This document shows, in pieces, positions 46,101 to 55,811 of a stretch of DNA of 64,000 nt. A program made the position numbers and the translations under genes. The notes under the pieces were generated by a model that saw only the letters and a program-made list of their open reading frames with translations, searched no databases and had not been told where the DNA came from. Source of the DNA: Labilibaculum antarcticum (lineage in GTDB: Bacteria > Bacteroidota > Bacteroidia > Bacteroidales > Marinifilaceae); contig NZ_AP018042.1 of assembly GCF_002356295.1 (NCBI RefSeq), positions 3,690,361-3,754,360 on the forward strand, given 5' to 3'. Positions within the stretch are counted from its first letter, which is position 1. Each line of letters opens with the position of its first letter.

Positions 46101-46222
46101 TAAAGCTATTGAATAAAGTTCAGAATAATGGCAGAGTATATGGTTATTCGATTGAAGATTTGGCAGATGGGGCTGGATTACCAAATGGAACCAAGATTGA
46201 AATAGGATTTCCTAAACAGTAG
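43184..46222 (+). CDS. LytS-type sensor histidine kinase with beta-propeller and Y_Y_Y sensor
   Basis: The 1012-aa protein has a signal peptide (to about 24), a Reg_prop beta-propeller (opening LSDGLPSNIVLDIFEDSRG), a Y_Y_Y domain (about 675-755, RFRYLLDGFDDKWSNWSES), a membrane helix (about 760-785) and a His_kinase (PF06580) domain with H813 in LDPHFIFNALN. A HATPase domain follows (FLENAIKYG, TDNGVGR). Kinases of this class usually pair with a LytTR response regulator; none is next to it here. Its neighbour on the right is an unrelated aminotransferase, convergent with 5 bases between stops. Confidence 0.93.
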   Translation: MIFRQRVLILIMLVFVGLPMCVKADLQPIRNFSLSDGLPSNIVLDIFEDSRGLVWLATDAGLFEFLGEDIKFRKELSRLQGERINSICEDEKGNLWFSARGVGLCKFDGNKLSIIQLDSVAIENDITSLIKSSTSDNLILASSEGVFVCDVQNSKLEQACDSCKNPVLKIRQYQNKFVANGLTQNRNFEFEIESGKVLEYSIDSNLPNVYFGLQNDPNTLKDVLKSGKPFTLHTNTGKKFVCDVTEVEENEKLGFYLLRYFEKDIEKQKIVKLTGGLLSDLSVEKMLGKYIINTIFLRKGYDELWLGTHNQGLILLQKSKFAYLDSDLLGLQNSLIQDFISDKQGNFIVASRNEISLIQDFKIKHSLKAKDLCRLCNGKFNCSKNLSIYKLAVDKDELVWISTSKGFFTVNTNSFQLEYIGITPAKNFVFTDDNELLCFWQNQLQFYTKSGLKSQKPIFEFLKSATIDVSKMIATDSSIWISTRQKGIVRYENHKFSIFNRRNSNIHNVINDILVLPDSTIIAGGNNGLIYKIKSKPNKLVVVDSITSLDGLMGTSIQGIQYLSDGSLWCGTNLGVHRFEYNSWGNESELQFNFWNSKGGYLDQTGEKSIIDENQNIWVKAKNRLLKIETSPEIGKIFESKISLKSIRIHNEDWEADSTQVNIWTNAPIEPISFKYDENDLTFTFGFDFCQNDSNVRFRYLLDGFDDKWSNWSESPQAVFSYLPSGDYILKVEGKQLSEGVVMPFGFQIKVKTPWWKTWWSIMLSSLLFIGIVYLAMWLYTYFIRKREKARTKQFNRLIGLKMKSLQNQLDPHFIFNALNSIQSYILEEQKEKALEYLSDFSNVLRKNIGNANKDFISLSDEIAYLRLYLKLEQMRFSDKFSYEINVNASINPYKYKLPPMLIQPFLENAIKYGLVGSEKKGNLDVSFELEQDGYLRCVITDNGVGRKKAKGLHEDSNIKIHHKTLSITKDRIKLLNKVQNNGRVYGYSIEDLADGAGLPNGTKIEIGFPKQ

Positions 46223-46227
46223 ATAAG

Positions 46228-47046
46228 CTACTTTAAATAGTCATTAATTTTAGCTTGAAGAACTTCTGATAACCTGCTTACGATATCATGAGTACTTGAA
46301 TAGCTAATTGAATTGATTCTCTTTATCGGCAGAATACGTAAGGATGTACCAGTTAAAAAAGCTGCATCATAATTTGGTAGATCATCATACTGAATAGAAT
46401 GTTTTCGAATCGGAATCCCAAGCTCTACTGCCGATTCAATTACTTTGCTACGAATAATTCCGTGTAAAACATCTGCATCGAGAGCAGTGTGTAATTCATT
46501 ATTTTTAATAAAAAACAGATTGGATCTGCTTCCTTCTGTTATGTTTCTCAAGGAGTTAAGAAGAAGAACTTCGAATATTTCAGCATCTTTAATTAAATCA
46601 TTGGTTTTAGAACGAAGTGAGTGATTGTATATTTTTGCATTAGGTATTGGCCGTTCTGCCGGATGAACAAGAGTTCTGACACCATTTTGATACTGTTCTT
46701 CATTTGGGTAATAATGTTTGATAAAATAAGCTAGCAACGTTTTATTATTACCATCAAATTGAAATACCAATTTGATATTTCCATATTGACAATCGTTTAA
46801 TGCAATTAGTTTTGCAATGTTTTCTTTAATCTGATCGAAGTTTAACCAAATGTTTTGCTTTAATTGTGATGCAGAATTTGTTAAACGTTCAAAATGAGCT
46901 TCAAGAAATAACGGTTTCCCTGATACTATTCGAATAACTTCGTACAGAGCTATTCCTCGAAGTAAGATTTTGTCATCAAAATCTTTCGCAGGTTTGGTTT
47001 TATTATTTTTTATGAAAATATATCTGAAACATTCACTCATAATCAA
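46228..47046 (-). CDS. Class IV PLP-dependent aminotransferase / aminodeoxychorismate lyase-like
   Basis: The 272-aa cytoplasmic protein is a fold-type IV PLP enzyme: opening RGIALYEVIRIVSGKPLFLEAHFERL, the PLP-lysine region YNHSLRSKTNDLI, and LNSLRNITEGSRSNLFFIKNN with the glutamate that binds the pyridine nitrogen. The C-terminal AAFLTGTSLRILPIKRI is also standard. The family includes branched-chain aminotransferase, D-amino acid aminotransferase and PabC; I cannot choose, though length and the start fit a PabC-like or generic member. The start could be the second Met (MSECF). Confidence 0.85.
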   Translation of the reverse strand: MIMSECFRYIFIKNNKTKPAKDFDDKILLRGIALYEVIRIVSGKPLFLEAHFERLTNSASQLKQNIWLNFDQIKENIAKLIALNDCQYGNIKLVFQFDGNNKTLLAYFIKHYYPNEEQYQNGVRTLVHPAERPIPNAKIYNHSLRSKTNDLIKDAEIFEVLLLNSLRNITEGSRSNLFFIKNNELHTALDADVLHGIIRSKVIESAVELGIPIRKHSIQYDDLPNYDAAFLTGTSLRILPIKRINSISYSSTHDIVSRLSEVLQAKINDYLK

Positions 47047-47254
47047 CAGCCTCTATTCTAAATGGAAATTAACTATACAAATAAACTTTTTTTGCTCACC
47101 AATTGCAATGATATGAGGATTATTAATTCGTAGTAGATCTTATAAATACTAGAATTTGAAAGCTCGTAAATAAAAATTAATTTCTAAATAATAGAACTAC
47201 ATGCTTTTAGTATTTTTAGTAATTTAGCAGTAATTAAATTCTAAAATTGTAAAT

Positions 47255-47545
47255 ATGGCAAGTAGAAGAAATTTTAAAAAAGACATAAATTTCCTAACAA
47301 ACGAGATCTTAACCAGAGGAATCATTCATCTAAATTTTTTCGGACGTGAAAAATCAAAAGATGTGTATGATATCATGAATGAGGCAGCATCATCACGAAA
47401 TGATTATATCGCTCGTCTTAATCAGAACCTAAGGGATAAAACAGCAAAAGAAATTAAAAATCATTACAAGACTATTTACGATGATTTATTGAATTCAACT
47501 TACGACCTACTAGATAAAATTGATAATATAGATAGTAGAATCTAA
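47255..47545 (+). CDS. Small conserved-looking helical protein, unknown function
   Basis: This 96-aa protein is highly charged and predicted almost wholly helical (FKKDINFLTNEILTRG, YDIMNEAASSRNDY, LLDKIDNIDSRI). No signal peptide or known domain is visible. It stands alone, followed by a clear intrinsic terminator. The clean coding frame and terminator argue that it is a real gene. No function can be assigned. Confidence 0.7.
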   Translation: MASRRNFKKDINFLTNEILTRGIIHLNFFGREKSKDVYDIMNEAASSRNDYIARLNQNLRDKTAKEIKNHYKTIYDDLLNSTYDLLDKIDNIDSRI

Positions 47546-47555
47546 TTTTAAATAC

Positions 47556-47582
47556 AAAAAAGGGCTGTTTAGCCCCTTTTTT
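47556..47582. terminator. Bidirectional intrinsic terminator
   Basis: GGGCT (47562-47566) pairs with AGCCC (47571-47575) around GTTT, flanked by an A run upstream and T run downstream. It lies between the convergent genes at 47255 and 47588. Confidence 0.75.
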
Positions 47583-47587
47583 ATGCC

Positions 47588-47929
47588 CTATGGTTTTCTA
47601 AAAGTTCCTACCCCGGTAAGAATTGCTTTGGCTAGTTGTTCTTCTTCACCACCTTCACTTTGCGACAAGTGCCACATTGTATGAATAACCGGCCCAATTT
47701 CATCGATTTCAAAACGACCAGTCCAAGAAGCTAAAGATCCATATTTTTCAAAATCTACCATGAATACAATGACGTTGGCATTTATTTTTCCTATTATTTC
47801 AAATTTTTCTTCAAATCGAGGTTGCCCAATAGCCGTTTGGAAAGTGCCACTCACACGATTTTCAGTAACCGCTAAATCCATCTCTGAATTATATTGGTTT
47901 CTCCATTTTCCGTTAAGATTGATCTTCAT
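47588..47929 (-). CDS. Avidin-family protein (cytoplasmic, altered biotin pocket)
   Basis: The 113-aa protein aligns by eye along the whole streptavidin barrel: GKWRNQYNSEMDL, VSGTFQTAIG, SLASWTGRFE, HTMWHLSQ and LTGVGTFRK. By analogy with streptavidin, N23, S27, S88, W92 and W108 correspond to N11, S15, S65, W69 and W86. Y43 and S45 are replaced by F30 and T32, W79 by F60, W120 by L99 and D128 by a glycine. Loss of the W120 position is seen in dimeric avidins such as rhizavidin. There is no signal peptide, unlike secreted avidins. Biotin may be bound weakly, or the ligand may differ. Confidence 0.78.
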   Translation of the reverse strand: MKINLNGKWRNQYNSEMDLAVTENRVSGTFQTAIGQPRFEEKFEIIGKINANVIVFMVDFEKYGSLASWTGRFEIDEIGPVIHTMWHLSQSEGGEEEQLAKAILTGVGTFRKP

Positions 47930-48000
47930 GATATTTTTTTTTGGATTGTTGTCTAAGTTTAATTTACTTCGAAAAGTTCAATCCACAAAATAATTCACTC

Positions 48001-48987
48001 TTATTTATAAATTAACACTTCAGTTTCCCCTTTTGAATTTAAATACGCTCTGTACATTCCATTCGTATTCATTTTCATCACAATGTTACCATTTTTGTCG
48101 AGCCCGATTACACCACCTGCACCTCCAATTTTGCTTAGTTTTTCAATCATTTTATTGGAAGCTTCATCCAGACTTATATTCAGGTATTCCATCATGGCTG
48201 AAATATCCTTTGCTACACCAAGTCGGATAAAAAATTCGCCATGACCCGTGCAAGAAATGGCGCAGGTCTCATTGTTGGCATAAGTGCCTGCTCCAATAAT
48301 CGGAGAGTCTCCAATACGACCGAAACGCTTATTGGTCATGCCTCCAGTAGAGGTTCCGGCCGCCAGGTTTCCGTCTTTATCCAAAGCAACACATCCAACC
48401 GTTCCGTGACGATCTTCCGGAGTCATCTCCTTCTCTTTTTTAAGGATTCTCTGGAGGTGATCCCATCTGTTTTGTGTGAAAAAATAACTGTTGTCAACTA
48501 TTTCCAGTCCTTGTGCTTTTGCGAATTCAGAAGCTCCATGACCGCTTAGCATCACATGTTCGGAATTCTCCATTACTTTTCGGGCGGCGCTAATAGGATT
48601 TTTTATATCGTCAACTCCAGCTACCGCCCCAGCATTTAAATCTTTTCCCCACATAATTGAGGCGTCAAGTTCGTTTCTTCCGGAGTTTGTAAATACCGCA
48701 CCCTTTCCAGCGTTAAATAAGGGGGAGTTCTCAAGAATATGAATTGTTTTTTCAACAGCATCAAGACTACTTCCTCCATTTTTTAATACTGAATCACCAA
48801 TCATAAGTGCATTTTGGAGTACTTTTTTATACTGTACTTCTTTTTCAGGAGTAAAATTTTCTTTTAATAGTGTTCCTGCGCCTCCATGAATTACTATTGC
48901 ATATTTAGGATTGTTATCTGGATATAGAAGGAAAGCACTCACTATGAATAGTAATAGAACCAATATTGGTAAAATTGCATTTTTCAT
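48001..48987 (-). CDS. Isoaspartyl peptidase / L-asparaginase, Ntn-hydrolase type
   Basis: The 328-aa protein has an N-terminal hydrophobic segment (signal or anchor, 1-22), then AIVIHGGAGTL and NAGKGAVFT, typical of plant-type asparaginases. The autocleavage site is G-T in DRHGTVGCVA; the threonine becomes the nucleophile of the beta subunit. GGMTNKRFGRIGDSPIIGAGTYAN and CTGHGEFFIR are the substrate-binding blocks. It would act in the periplasm on beta-aspartyl peptides or asparagine/glycosylasparagine. It is 71 nt upstream, in transcription order, of the avidin-like gene on the same strand. Confidence 0.92.
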   Translation of the reverse strand: MKNAILPILVLLLFIVSAFLLYPDNNPKYAIVIHGGAGTLLKENFTPEKEVQYKKVLQNALMIGDSVLKNGGSSLDAVEKTIHILENSPLFNAGKGAVFTNSGRNELDASIMWGKDLNAGAVAGVDDIKNPISAARKVMENSEHVMLSGHGASEFAKAQGLEIVDNSYFFTQNRWDHLQRILKKEKEMTPEDRHGTVGCVALDKDGNLAAGTSTGGMTNKRFGRIGDSPIIGAGTYANNETCAISCTGHGEFFIRLGVAKDISAMMEYLNISLDEASNKMIEKLSKIGGAGGVIGLDKNGNIVMKMNTNGMYRAYLNSKGETEVLIYK

Positions 48988-49057
48988 GAAAGAGAAGTTT
49001 TTTTACGTAAATAGGAAATGATTTGTAGGAGGAATGTCAGAGTTTGCAAAGATCGTT

Positions 49058-52036
49058 TTAAGATAGATTTTGTGATATAATGTAAAGAAGTTGAGCTTCG
49101 GTATATGGCTTCGTAATAAAGTCATCAAAGCCAAATTCGGAGCGTTTTTCTTCGTAATCACTATTATTAAAGGCACTTTGAACGATTACAGGCACGTTAG
49201 GTTTTTGTAATTTTATTTTCTTTGTGACTTCATACCCATTCAATTTTGGCAACTGAATGTCCATTAAAACTAAATCGAAATTATTTAATCCAAATTGCTC
49301 AACAGTTGCGATTCCATCTTTAGTCCAAGTAACTTCGGCATTTGTTTTTCGAAGAACTTCTTTAATATAAAGGAAATTAGATTTAGTATCCTCTGCCACG
49401 AGAATTTTTCTCCCTGTAAAATCGGTCCTTTCACCAGATTTAGAAGATTCTGCTACTGTTTTTGCAGGCATCAATTCTAGAGGAAGGTCTACATAAAATT
49501 GGCTACCCACATTAGGTTTTGACGTGAACCAAATATTGCCATCCAGTAATTCAACTAAATTCTTTGAAATTGTTAGACCTAGGCCAGTCCCTCCATGTTC
49601 CACCGCATTATTACTAGCTTGTCTAAATCGATCGTAAATTAGAAATTGATCTTCATAGGGAATTCCAATTCCAGAATCATTAATAAAGAAACGAATTTTG
49701 TCTTCAATCAATTCTGCACCAAAATCAATACTACCAGAGTTCGTGAATTTTAAAGCGTTTCGTAATAGATTTGTTAGTATTTGTTTTATTCTAAATGGGT
49801 CTGAGAAAATTGTAAGATCTCTTGGTATTTTAGAAATGTGAATAGTAAATTCTATACCATTCTTTTTATCGGGATGTATTTGATCATCAAAAATGCTTTT
49901 CAGTTCTTCAAGAATTGGATAAATTAGGAAATGGGATTTTCTGATTTTTAATTGCTTAGACTCAATCATCGAGATATCGATAATGTCGTTAACAAGTGTA
50001 AGTAAAATATGTCCGTTTTCAGTAATTATTGACGTGTAATCATTTAATTTTGTTGCAGAATTAGTCATCGTTAACAATTTCGAAAAACCAATAATTGCAT
50101 TCATTGGCGTTCTAATTTCATGAGACATATTTGCTAAAAAGGAGGATTTCAATTGATCCGATTGTTCTGCTTTTTCCTTTGCTTTAACCAATTCCAGTGT
50201 CCTGATTTTTACCAGACTCTCAAGATTTCGGTGATTGTCTTCTAATTGCAATTCCGCCTTTTTTCTTTCGGCAATTTCGATAATTAATTTTTCATTTGCT
50301 TTTCTTACAGCAAGATAAATACCGTAAATTAAGGTTATTGAAAGCAGTATGAGTACTACAATAACCATTAAAAATGAATTTATTTGTGATTGTTTATGTA
50401 GTTTCTCTTTTTCGATTGATTGTTCATTTGCATAAGATTTCTCAAGAGTTACGCGTTTTTCTCTTTCATTTTCCATTTGAATCCAACCAATTCGATTCTC
50501 CATTTGGGCATTGTACATTTGATTGTATAAATCGAAATACAATTTGTGAAAATGTAGAGCACGTTCATAATTTTTCTCTGCATAATAAATTTCGGAAAGG
50601 TTTCGAGCACATTCAGCCTTAAGGGTTTTACGGTCAATACTAGTCGCAATGTCAAGGCTTTTTAGCAGGTACTGAATAGCCTGCTCAGGGTCATTTTTCC
50701 TTTTGTATAATTCAGCCAAATTATTGTAGGTCGATCCAACACCACCAATGTTATTAATGTCTATATTGATTTCAATTGCTTTGTTAAAAACATCTTCAGC
50801 TATATCAAGATTATTTCTTTTTACATGAATTAAACCAATGTTGGTATAGCAGGAGGCTACTCCCTTTAAATTGCCAATTGTTCTCTGTATAGTAAGTGAT
50901 TTCTTGTATTCATCAAGACTAAGATTATATTTTTCTTCCTGAATATAAGTGTTTCCAACTTTTCGATAACCTTCAGCAGAGCCCTTTAAAAAACCAATTT
51001 GTTCATTTATCTTTATTGATTTTCGAAAGGTTTCTCTTGCAAGGGGATAGTCTTTCATCTCGTATAAAACCATGCCTATGTTTAAATAGCAATTTGCAAT
51101 GTTTTTTTGAGATCCAATTTGCTCAAAACAATTTAACGCTTTGTGTTGATATTCAATTGCTTTGTCGTTCTGCATGAGTGTTTGATAGACCTCTCCAATG
51201 CCCATGTAGGAACTTCCAACACCTATCTTTGATAATAATTTTTCACTGATCACTAAAGATTCATTGTATAAATCAATGGCTGTGATTCTATCGCCTAGTC
51301 TGTTGTATAGTTTTGCCAATTGGTTTAGAGTATAGGCAATGTTTTTGTCCAGATGATTTTCTTTTCCAATTCTGAGAGCTTCTTCGAAATGTTTTTTAGA
51401 GGCTTCTAAATCATTGATTTCAAAATAAACATTTCCCAATGCGTTGTGAGTGTAACAAATACCGGAAATACTCTTAAATTTAACGTTTAGGGCTAATGCT
51501 TTATCGTAATTAGTGATTGCCTCATGGTATTTGCAAGTCTCTAATTTTATATTGCCTATGGCATTGTAGCTATAATTGTAATTAATACTGTCTTTGGTAA
51601 GTCTTTTTAAGTCAAATCCTTTTAGGTAATACGATTCAGCTTTAGGATAGTCACATTTTGAGTAGTGTAAATCACCTAAATATCCATAGCAGAAACTCAT
51701 CTTTAGAGTGTCTTGCATACTTTTCCAGTATTCAAAAGAAGATTCAATACTAGTTTCAGCTTTTTTCAATTCACCTCGGTAGGAATAGATACGACACAAT
51801 AGTTCATTTGCAATTGCATATTGTTGCATATTTTCAAATTCAAGTGCTTTTTCGGCTGCCAGCAGACTTAATTTTAAAGCTTTAGTATTATTTGAATCGA
51901 AGTTTTCTTGGGCAAGCTCTATTACTTTATCAAGATTCGAATACTTAATCTTAAAATCTACAGTTTCGTATTCGTTGGTTGCTGCAAGTGGACAATTAAT
52001 GATTAATGAAAATAGAATTAGAAGTATGATTTTCAT
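49058..52036 (-). CDS. TPR-repeat hybrid histidine kinase
   Basis: The 992-aa protein has a signal peptide (1-18) and a periplasmic TPR array (about 40-515) of roughly a dozen repeats with motifs such as [23 protein letters not shown] and [17 protein letters not shown] membrane helix (about 557-580), coiled coil, HisKA with H639 in [10 protein letters not shown], HATPase ([20 protein letters not shown]) and a receiver (about 870-992, D926 in LMDIQLP) follow. TPR input suggests protein-protein sensing. No separate regulator lies beside it, so the output partner is unknown. Confidence 0.93.
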   Translation of the reverse strand: MKIILLILFSLIINCPLAATNEYETVDFKIKYSNLDKVIELAQENFDSNNTKALKLSLLAAEKALEFENMQQYAIANELLCRIYSYRGELKKAETSIESSFEYWKSMQDTLKMSFCYGYLGDLHYSKCDYPKAESYYLKGFDLKRLTKDSINYNYSYNAIGNIKLETCKYHEAITNYDKALALNVKFKSISGICYTHNALGNVYFEINDLEASKKHFEEALRIGKENHLDKNIAYTLNQLAKLYNRLGDRITAIDLYNESLVISEKLLSKIGVGSSYMGIGEVYQTLMQNDKAIEYQHKALNCFEQIGSQKNIANCYLNIGMVLYEMKDYPLARETFRKSIKINEQIGFLKGSAEGYRKVGNTYIQEEKYNLSLDEYKKSLTIQRTIGNLKGVASCYTNIGLIHVKRNNLDIAEDVFNKAIEINIDINNIGGVGSTYNNLAELYKRKNDPEQAIQYLLKSLDIATSIDRKTLKAECARNLSEIYYAEKNYERALHFHKLYFDLYNQMYNAQMENRIGWIQMENEREKRVTLEKSYANEQSIEKEKLHKQSQINSFLMVIVVLILLSITLIYGIYLAVRKANEKLIIEIAERKKAELQLEDNHRNLESLVKIRTLELVKAKEKAEQSDQLKSSFLANMSHEIRTPMNAIIGFSKLLTMTNSATKLNDYTSIITENGHILLTLVNDIIDISMIESKQLKIRKSHFLIYPILEELKSIFDDQIHPDKKNGIEFTIHISKIPRDLTIFSDPFRIKQILTNLLRNALKFTNSGSIDFGAELIEDKIRFFINDSGIGIPYEDQFLIYDRFRQASNNAVEHGGTGLGLTISKNLVELLDGNIWFTSKPNVGSQFYVDLPLELMPAKTVAESSKSGERTDFTGRKILVAEDTKSNFLYIKEVLRKTNAEVTWTKDGIATVEQFGLNNFDLVLMDIQLPKLNGYEVTKKIKLQKPNVPVIVQSAFNNSDYEEKRSEFGFDDFITKPYTEAQLLYIISQNLS

Positions 52037-52423
52037 TCTTTTGGGCTTACGGATTTGTGCAATTAACTATTATAACTTTGATTAAAAGCTTTTATTGTTT
52101 TTTATATTGATTCATTTAAATACAAGTAAGCAATATCAAATGGAAATGAACAAGCTTATTGCAATTTATCAAAGATAAGTATTGTTGGCTTATTGGAATT
52201 GGATAGAGCTCGCTATTTGAGGGATTCCATATATAGGCTTACGAATGACTTTTTTCTAAATGTAGGCAGCTATTTATTTTATTCCTATTATCTTTGCGCA
52301 TTCGGATTGTGGGTGAAATTTTGGTTCGTTTACTGATAAGAAAATCAGATTAAACAAAAAATCATTCCAGTCTAAAAAAAGAGTTTGTTGTAAATAGTTG
52401 AATTCGAAATAAAGAATTTTCAG
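52037..52423. promoter_or_regulatory. Divergent intergenic region with candidate argS -7 box
   Basis: No gene is seen in these 387 bases. On the plus strand TATCTTTG at 52289-52296 matches TAnnTTTG and could drive argS with a leader of about 120 nt. On the minus strand CAAAGATA at 52170-52177 is the complement of such a box and could serve the TPR kinase. Neither has a -33 TTTG at ideal spacing. Confidence 0.35.
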
Positions 52424-54217
52424 ATGAGTATTGAAAGCATTATAAAAAGTGAAATTGTAGAGGCTGTAAATAGTTGTTACGGTCAGGGAATTGATGAGGG
52501 AACAGTTCAAATTCAAAAAACAAGACGTGAATTTGATGGTGATTTAACGGTAGTTGTATTTCCTTTTTTACGCTTTTCAAAAAAATCACCGGAAGCTACA
52601 GCCAACGATCTTGGTGTTTATCTTCAGGAAAATATTGAAGTGGTTACTGCTTTTAATGTTGTGAAAGGATTTTTGAATTTAGTAATTGACAATTCTTATT
52701 GGATATCAGTATTGAATTCTGCAATGCAATCTGATAATTATGGCTTTAAAAAGTTAGAGGCAGGTGCTAAAAAAGTGATGATTGAGTATTCTTCACCGAA
52801 TACAAACAAGCCACTTCACTTAGGTCATATTCGAAATAATTTATTGGGATATTCTGTTGCTCAAATATTAAAAGCGAATGGTTACGAGGTAATCAAAGTT
52901 AATTTGGTGAACGATCGTGGTATCCATATCTGTAAATCGATGCTTGCCTGGTTGCGTTTTGGCGAAGGTGAAACTCCTGAGTCAACCGGTTTAAAAGGCG
53001 ATCACTTGGTTGGGAAGTACTACGTGAAATTCGATCAGGAATACAAAAAAGAAATTGAAACATTAGTAGCCAATGGAATGGATGCTGATGAAGCTAAGAA
53101 AAAAGCTCCTTTGTTGGTTGAGGCGCAGGATATGTTGGTGAAGTGGGAGGCTGGCGACAAAGAAGTTGTTGGTTTGTGGAGAAAGATGAACGATTGGGTA
53201 TTGGCTGGATTCGAAGTAACCTACAAGAAAATGGGTGTTGATTTCGATAAAGTTTATTTCGAATCGGAGACCTATAAGCAAGGAAAAGCAATTGTTGAAA
53301 GAGGATTAGAAGAAGGCGTTTTGTATCGCAAGGATACAGGTTCTGTATGGGCGAATTTGGAAGCTGACGGATTGGATCATAAACTTTTACTTCGTGATGA
53401 TGGAACCTCTGTTTATATGACACAGGACATTGGAACTGCATACGAACGTTTCAATGAATTCAGTATCGATGAGCATATTTATGTTGTTGGGAATGAGCAG
53501 AATTATCACTTTCAGGTATTGTCTTTAGTTTTGGGTAAACTGGGATACGAATGGAGCAATAAAATTCAGCACCTTTCTTATGGTATGGTCGAGTTGCCTG
53601 AAGGTAAAATGAAATCCCGTGAAGGAACAGTTGTTGACGCTGATGAGTTAATGGATGAAATGGTGAATACGGCTCGCGAAACTTCTAACGAGTTAGGAAA
53701 ACTGCAAGGCTATTCAACAGAGGAAGCTGAGGATGTTTACAATAAGGTTGCAATGGGCGCATTAAAGTATTTTATTCTTAAGGTTGATCCTAAAAAGAAT
53801 ATGATGTTTAATCCTAAAGAATCAATTGATTTCAACGGGAACACAGGGCCATTTATTCAATATACATATGCTCGTATTCAATCAGTTTTGAAAAAAACTA
53901 TTGAGGCAGGAATCGAGGATGCAGAAGTTGCTAAAACAGATATTACTATTTCTGAGAAAGAATCGAACTTGATTCAGTTGATTTCGACTTACCCAGTTGT
54001 TATTAAAGAAGCTGGGGATACAACAAGTCCGGCGCAAGTTGCGAACTACGTATATGAATTGGTAAAAGAATACAATCAATTTTATCACGATTGTCCAATT
54101 GCAAAAGAGGAAAACACAGATTTAAGAGCTTTCCGAATTGTATTGTCTAAGCAGGTTTCTCAAATTGTAAAAAGTGCAATGGAACTATTGGGAATTGGTG
54201 TTCCCGAGAGAATGTAA
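52424..54217 (+). CDS. argS: Arginyl-tRNA synthetase
   Basis: The 597-aa protein has the full class I ArgRS plan: N-terminal additional domain (1-110), catalytic Rossmann fold with the HIGH signature as HLGH in NTNKPLHLGHIRNN, a KMSKS-equivalent loop KMKSREGTV, and a C-terminal DALR anticodon-binding domain (about 470-597) ending LLGIGVPERM. It charges tRNA-Arg. The gene is single, with its own terminator. Confidence 0.97.
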   Translation: MSIESIIKSEIVEAVNSCYGQGIDEGTVQIQKTRREFDGDLTVVVFPFLRFSKKSPEATANDLGVYLQENIEVVTAFNVVKGFLNLVIDNSYWISVLNSAMQSDNYGFKKLEAGAKKVMIEYSSPNTNKPLHLGHIRNNLLGYSVAQILKANGYEVIKVNLVNDRGIHICKSMLAWLRFGEGETPESTGLKGDHLVGKYYVKFDQEYKKEIETLVANGMDADEAKKKAPLLVEAQDMLVKWEAGDKEVVGLWRKMNDWVLAGFEVTYKKMGVDFDKVYFESETYKQGKAIVERGLEEGVLYRKDTGSVWANLEADGLDHKLLLRDDGTSVYMTQDIGTAYERFNEFSIDEHIYVVGNEQNYHFQVLSLVLGKLGYEWSNKIQHLSYGMVELPEGKMKSREGTVVDADELMDEMVNTARETSNELGKLQGYSTEEAEDVYNKVAMGALKYFILKVDPKKNMMFNPKESIDFNGNTGPFIQYTYARIQSVLKKTIEAGIEDAEVAKTDITISEKESNLIQLISTYPVVIKEAGDTTSPAQVANYVYELVKEYNQFYHDCPIAKEENTDLRAFRIVLSKQVSQIVKSAMELLGIGVPERM

Positions 54218-54238
54218 AAATATATTTTTGATAGTATC

Positions 54239-54272
54239 GAACGAATTTCATTTTTGGAATTCGTTCTTTTTT
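54239..54272 (+). terminator. Intrinsic terminator downstream of argS
   Basis: GAACGAATT (54239-54247) pairs with AATTCGTTC (54258-54266), extendable by two more pairs (one G-U), followed by six T. It lies 22 nt after the argS stop. Confidence 0.85.
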
Positions 54273-54357
54273 CATCGTAATAGTGTAGTTTTTCCGTAAT
54301 TTTGATTGAAAATGGAAAAATCATTGATAAAATTATTCACATTTCTATCATATAGCC

Positions 54358-54387
54358 TTTATCGCTAAGTAGATTTTTTTAATTTTG
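54358..54387 (+). promoter_or_regulatory. Candidate ffh promoter
   Basis: TAATTTTG (54380-54387) is an exact TAnnTTTG box 25 nt before the ffh ATG. TTTA at 54358-54361 is an imperfect -33 element 18 bases upstream. Confidence 0.5.
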
Positions 54388-54412
54388 CATTGAAATATAA
54401 ATCTGTATAATA

Positions 54413-55744
54413 ATGTTTGAAAATCTTAACGAAAGACTTGAGCGATCCTTCCAATTATTAAAGGGGCAAGGAAAAATTACTGAAATCAATGTTGCAGAGA
54501 CACTGAAAGATGTGAGACGTGCCCTTTTGGATGCCGATGTAAACTTTACTATAGCCAAGTCCTTTACTAATACTGTAAAAGAAAAAGCATTAGGACAGAA
54601 TGTACTAACCGCATTGAAGCCAAACCAGTTAATGGTGAAAATAGTTCACGATGAACTGGCTGAATTAATGGGGAGTACACAGGTTGATATCAATATTGAG
54701 GGAAAACCTTCCGTAATATTAATTGCTGGTTTGCAAGGTTCGGGTAAAACCACCTTCTCAGGTAAACTGGCACTTCTTCTGAAAACAAAACGGGCTAAGA
54801 ATCCATTGTTGGTTGCTTGTGATGTGTATCGTCCTGCAGCTATCGATCAGTTGAAAGTACTGGGAGAGCAAATTGGAGTTCCTGTATTTGCAGATATTGA
54901 AAGCAAGAATCCTGTTAAGATTGCTAAGGATGCGATTAAACAGGCTAAAGCCAATGGAAATGATTTGGTAATTGTCGATACTGCTGGTCGTTTGGCTATC
55001 GATGAGGAAATGATGAAGGAAATTGAAGCTGTTAAAAAAGCGATTGAGCCTTCTGAAATTCTGTTTGTTGTCGATTCAATGACGGGTCAGGATGCCGTTA
55101 ATACTGCTAAGGAATTTAACGATCGTTTGGATTTTGATGGTGTGGTATTAACCAAATTAGATGGTGATACACGAGGTGGAGCGGCTCTTTCTATTCGCTC
55201 AATTGTTAATAAGCCAATCAAATTTGTAGGTACTGGTGAGAAAATGGAAGCTCTTGATGTTTTCCATCCAAGCCGTATGGCCGATCGTATTTTGGGTATG
55301 GGTGATATTGTTTCGCTTGTAGAACGTGCTCAGGACCAATTTGATGCTGATGAGGCTAGGAAACTTCAGAAGAAAATTGCCAAGAATCAATTTAATTTCA
55401 ACGATTTCCTATCTCAGATCTCTCAGATCAAGAAAATGGGTAATTTGAAAGATTTGGCTTCTATGATTCCAGGCGTGGGAAAAGCATTGAAAAATGTAGA
55501 TATTGATGATGATGCTTTTAAAGGTGTTGAAGCGATTATCTTTTCGATGACTCCGGCAGAGAGAGAGACTCCTACACTAATTAACGGATCAAGAAGAAAG
55601 CGAATTGCCGATGGTAGTGGATCTACTATTCAGGACGTGAATCGTTTGATCAAACAATTCGATGAGACACGAAAATTAATGAAAATGATGACTAAAGGTG
55701 GAAATATGTCCCAAATGATGGGGAATATGGGAGGCCGAAGATAA
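54413..55744 (+). CDS. ffh: Signal recognition particle GTPase Ffh (SRP54)
   Basis: The 443-aa protein has the NG domain of SRP54: an N-terminal four-helix bundle ([13 protein letters not shown]), the P-loop [27 protein letters not shown], and [14 protein letters not shown]. The methionine-rich M domain that binds 4.5S RNA and signal sequences covers about 325-443, ending in [18 protein letters not shown]. It targets nascent membrane proteins to FtsY and SecYEG. folD follows 67 nt later, probably in the same transcript. Confidence 0.98.
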   Translation: MFENLNERLERSFQLLKGQGKITEINVAETLKDVRRALLDADVNFTIAKSFTNTVKEKALGQNVLTALKPNQLMVKIVHDELAELMGSTQVDINIEGKPSVILIAGLQGSGKTTFSGKLALLLKTKRAKNPLLVACDVYRPAAIDQLKVLGEQIGVPVFADIESKNPVKIAKDAIKQAKANGNDLVIVDTAGRLAIDEEMMKEIEAVKKAIEPSEILFVVDSMTGQDAVNTAKEFNDRLDFDGVVLTKLDGDTRGGAALSIRSIVNKPIKFVGTGEKMEALDVFHPSRMADRILGMGDIVSLVERAQDQFDADEARKLQKKIAKNQFNFNDFLSQISQIKKMGNLKDLASMIPGVGKALKNVDIDDDAFKGVEAIIFSMTPAERETPTLINGSRRKRIADGSGSTIQDVNRLIKQFDETRKLMKMMTKGGNMSQMMGNMGGRR

Positions 55745-55811
55745 TAACTTACAAATAGAAATGCTTGGCCACTTGGTCAGGCATTTTTTATATAAAGCAA
55801 AATATACGACC

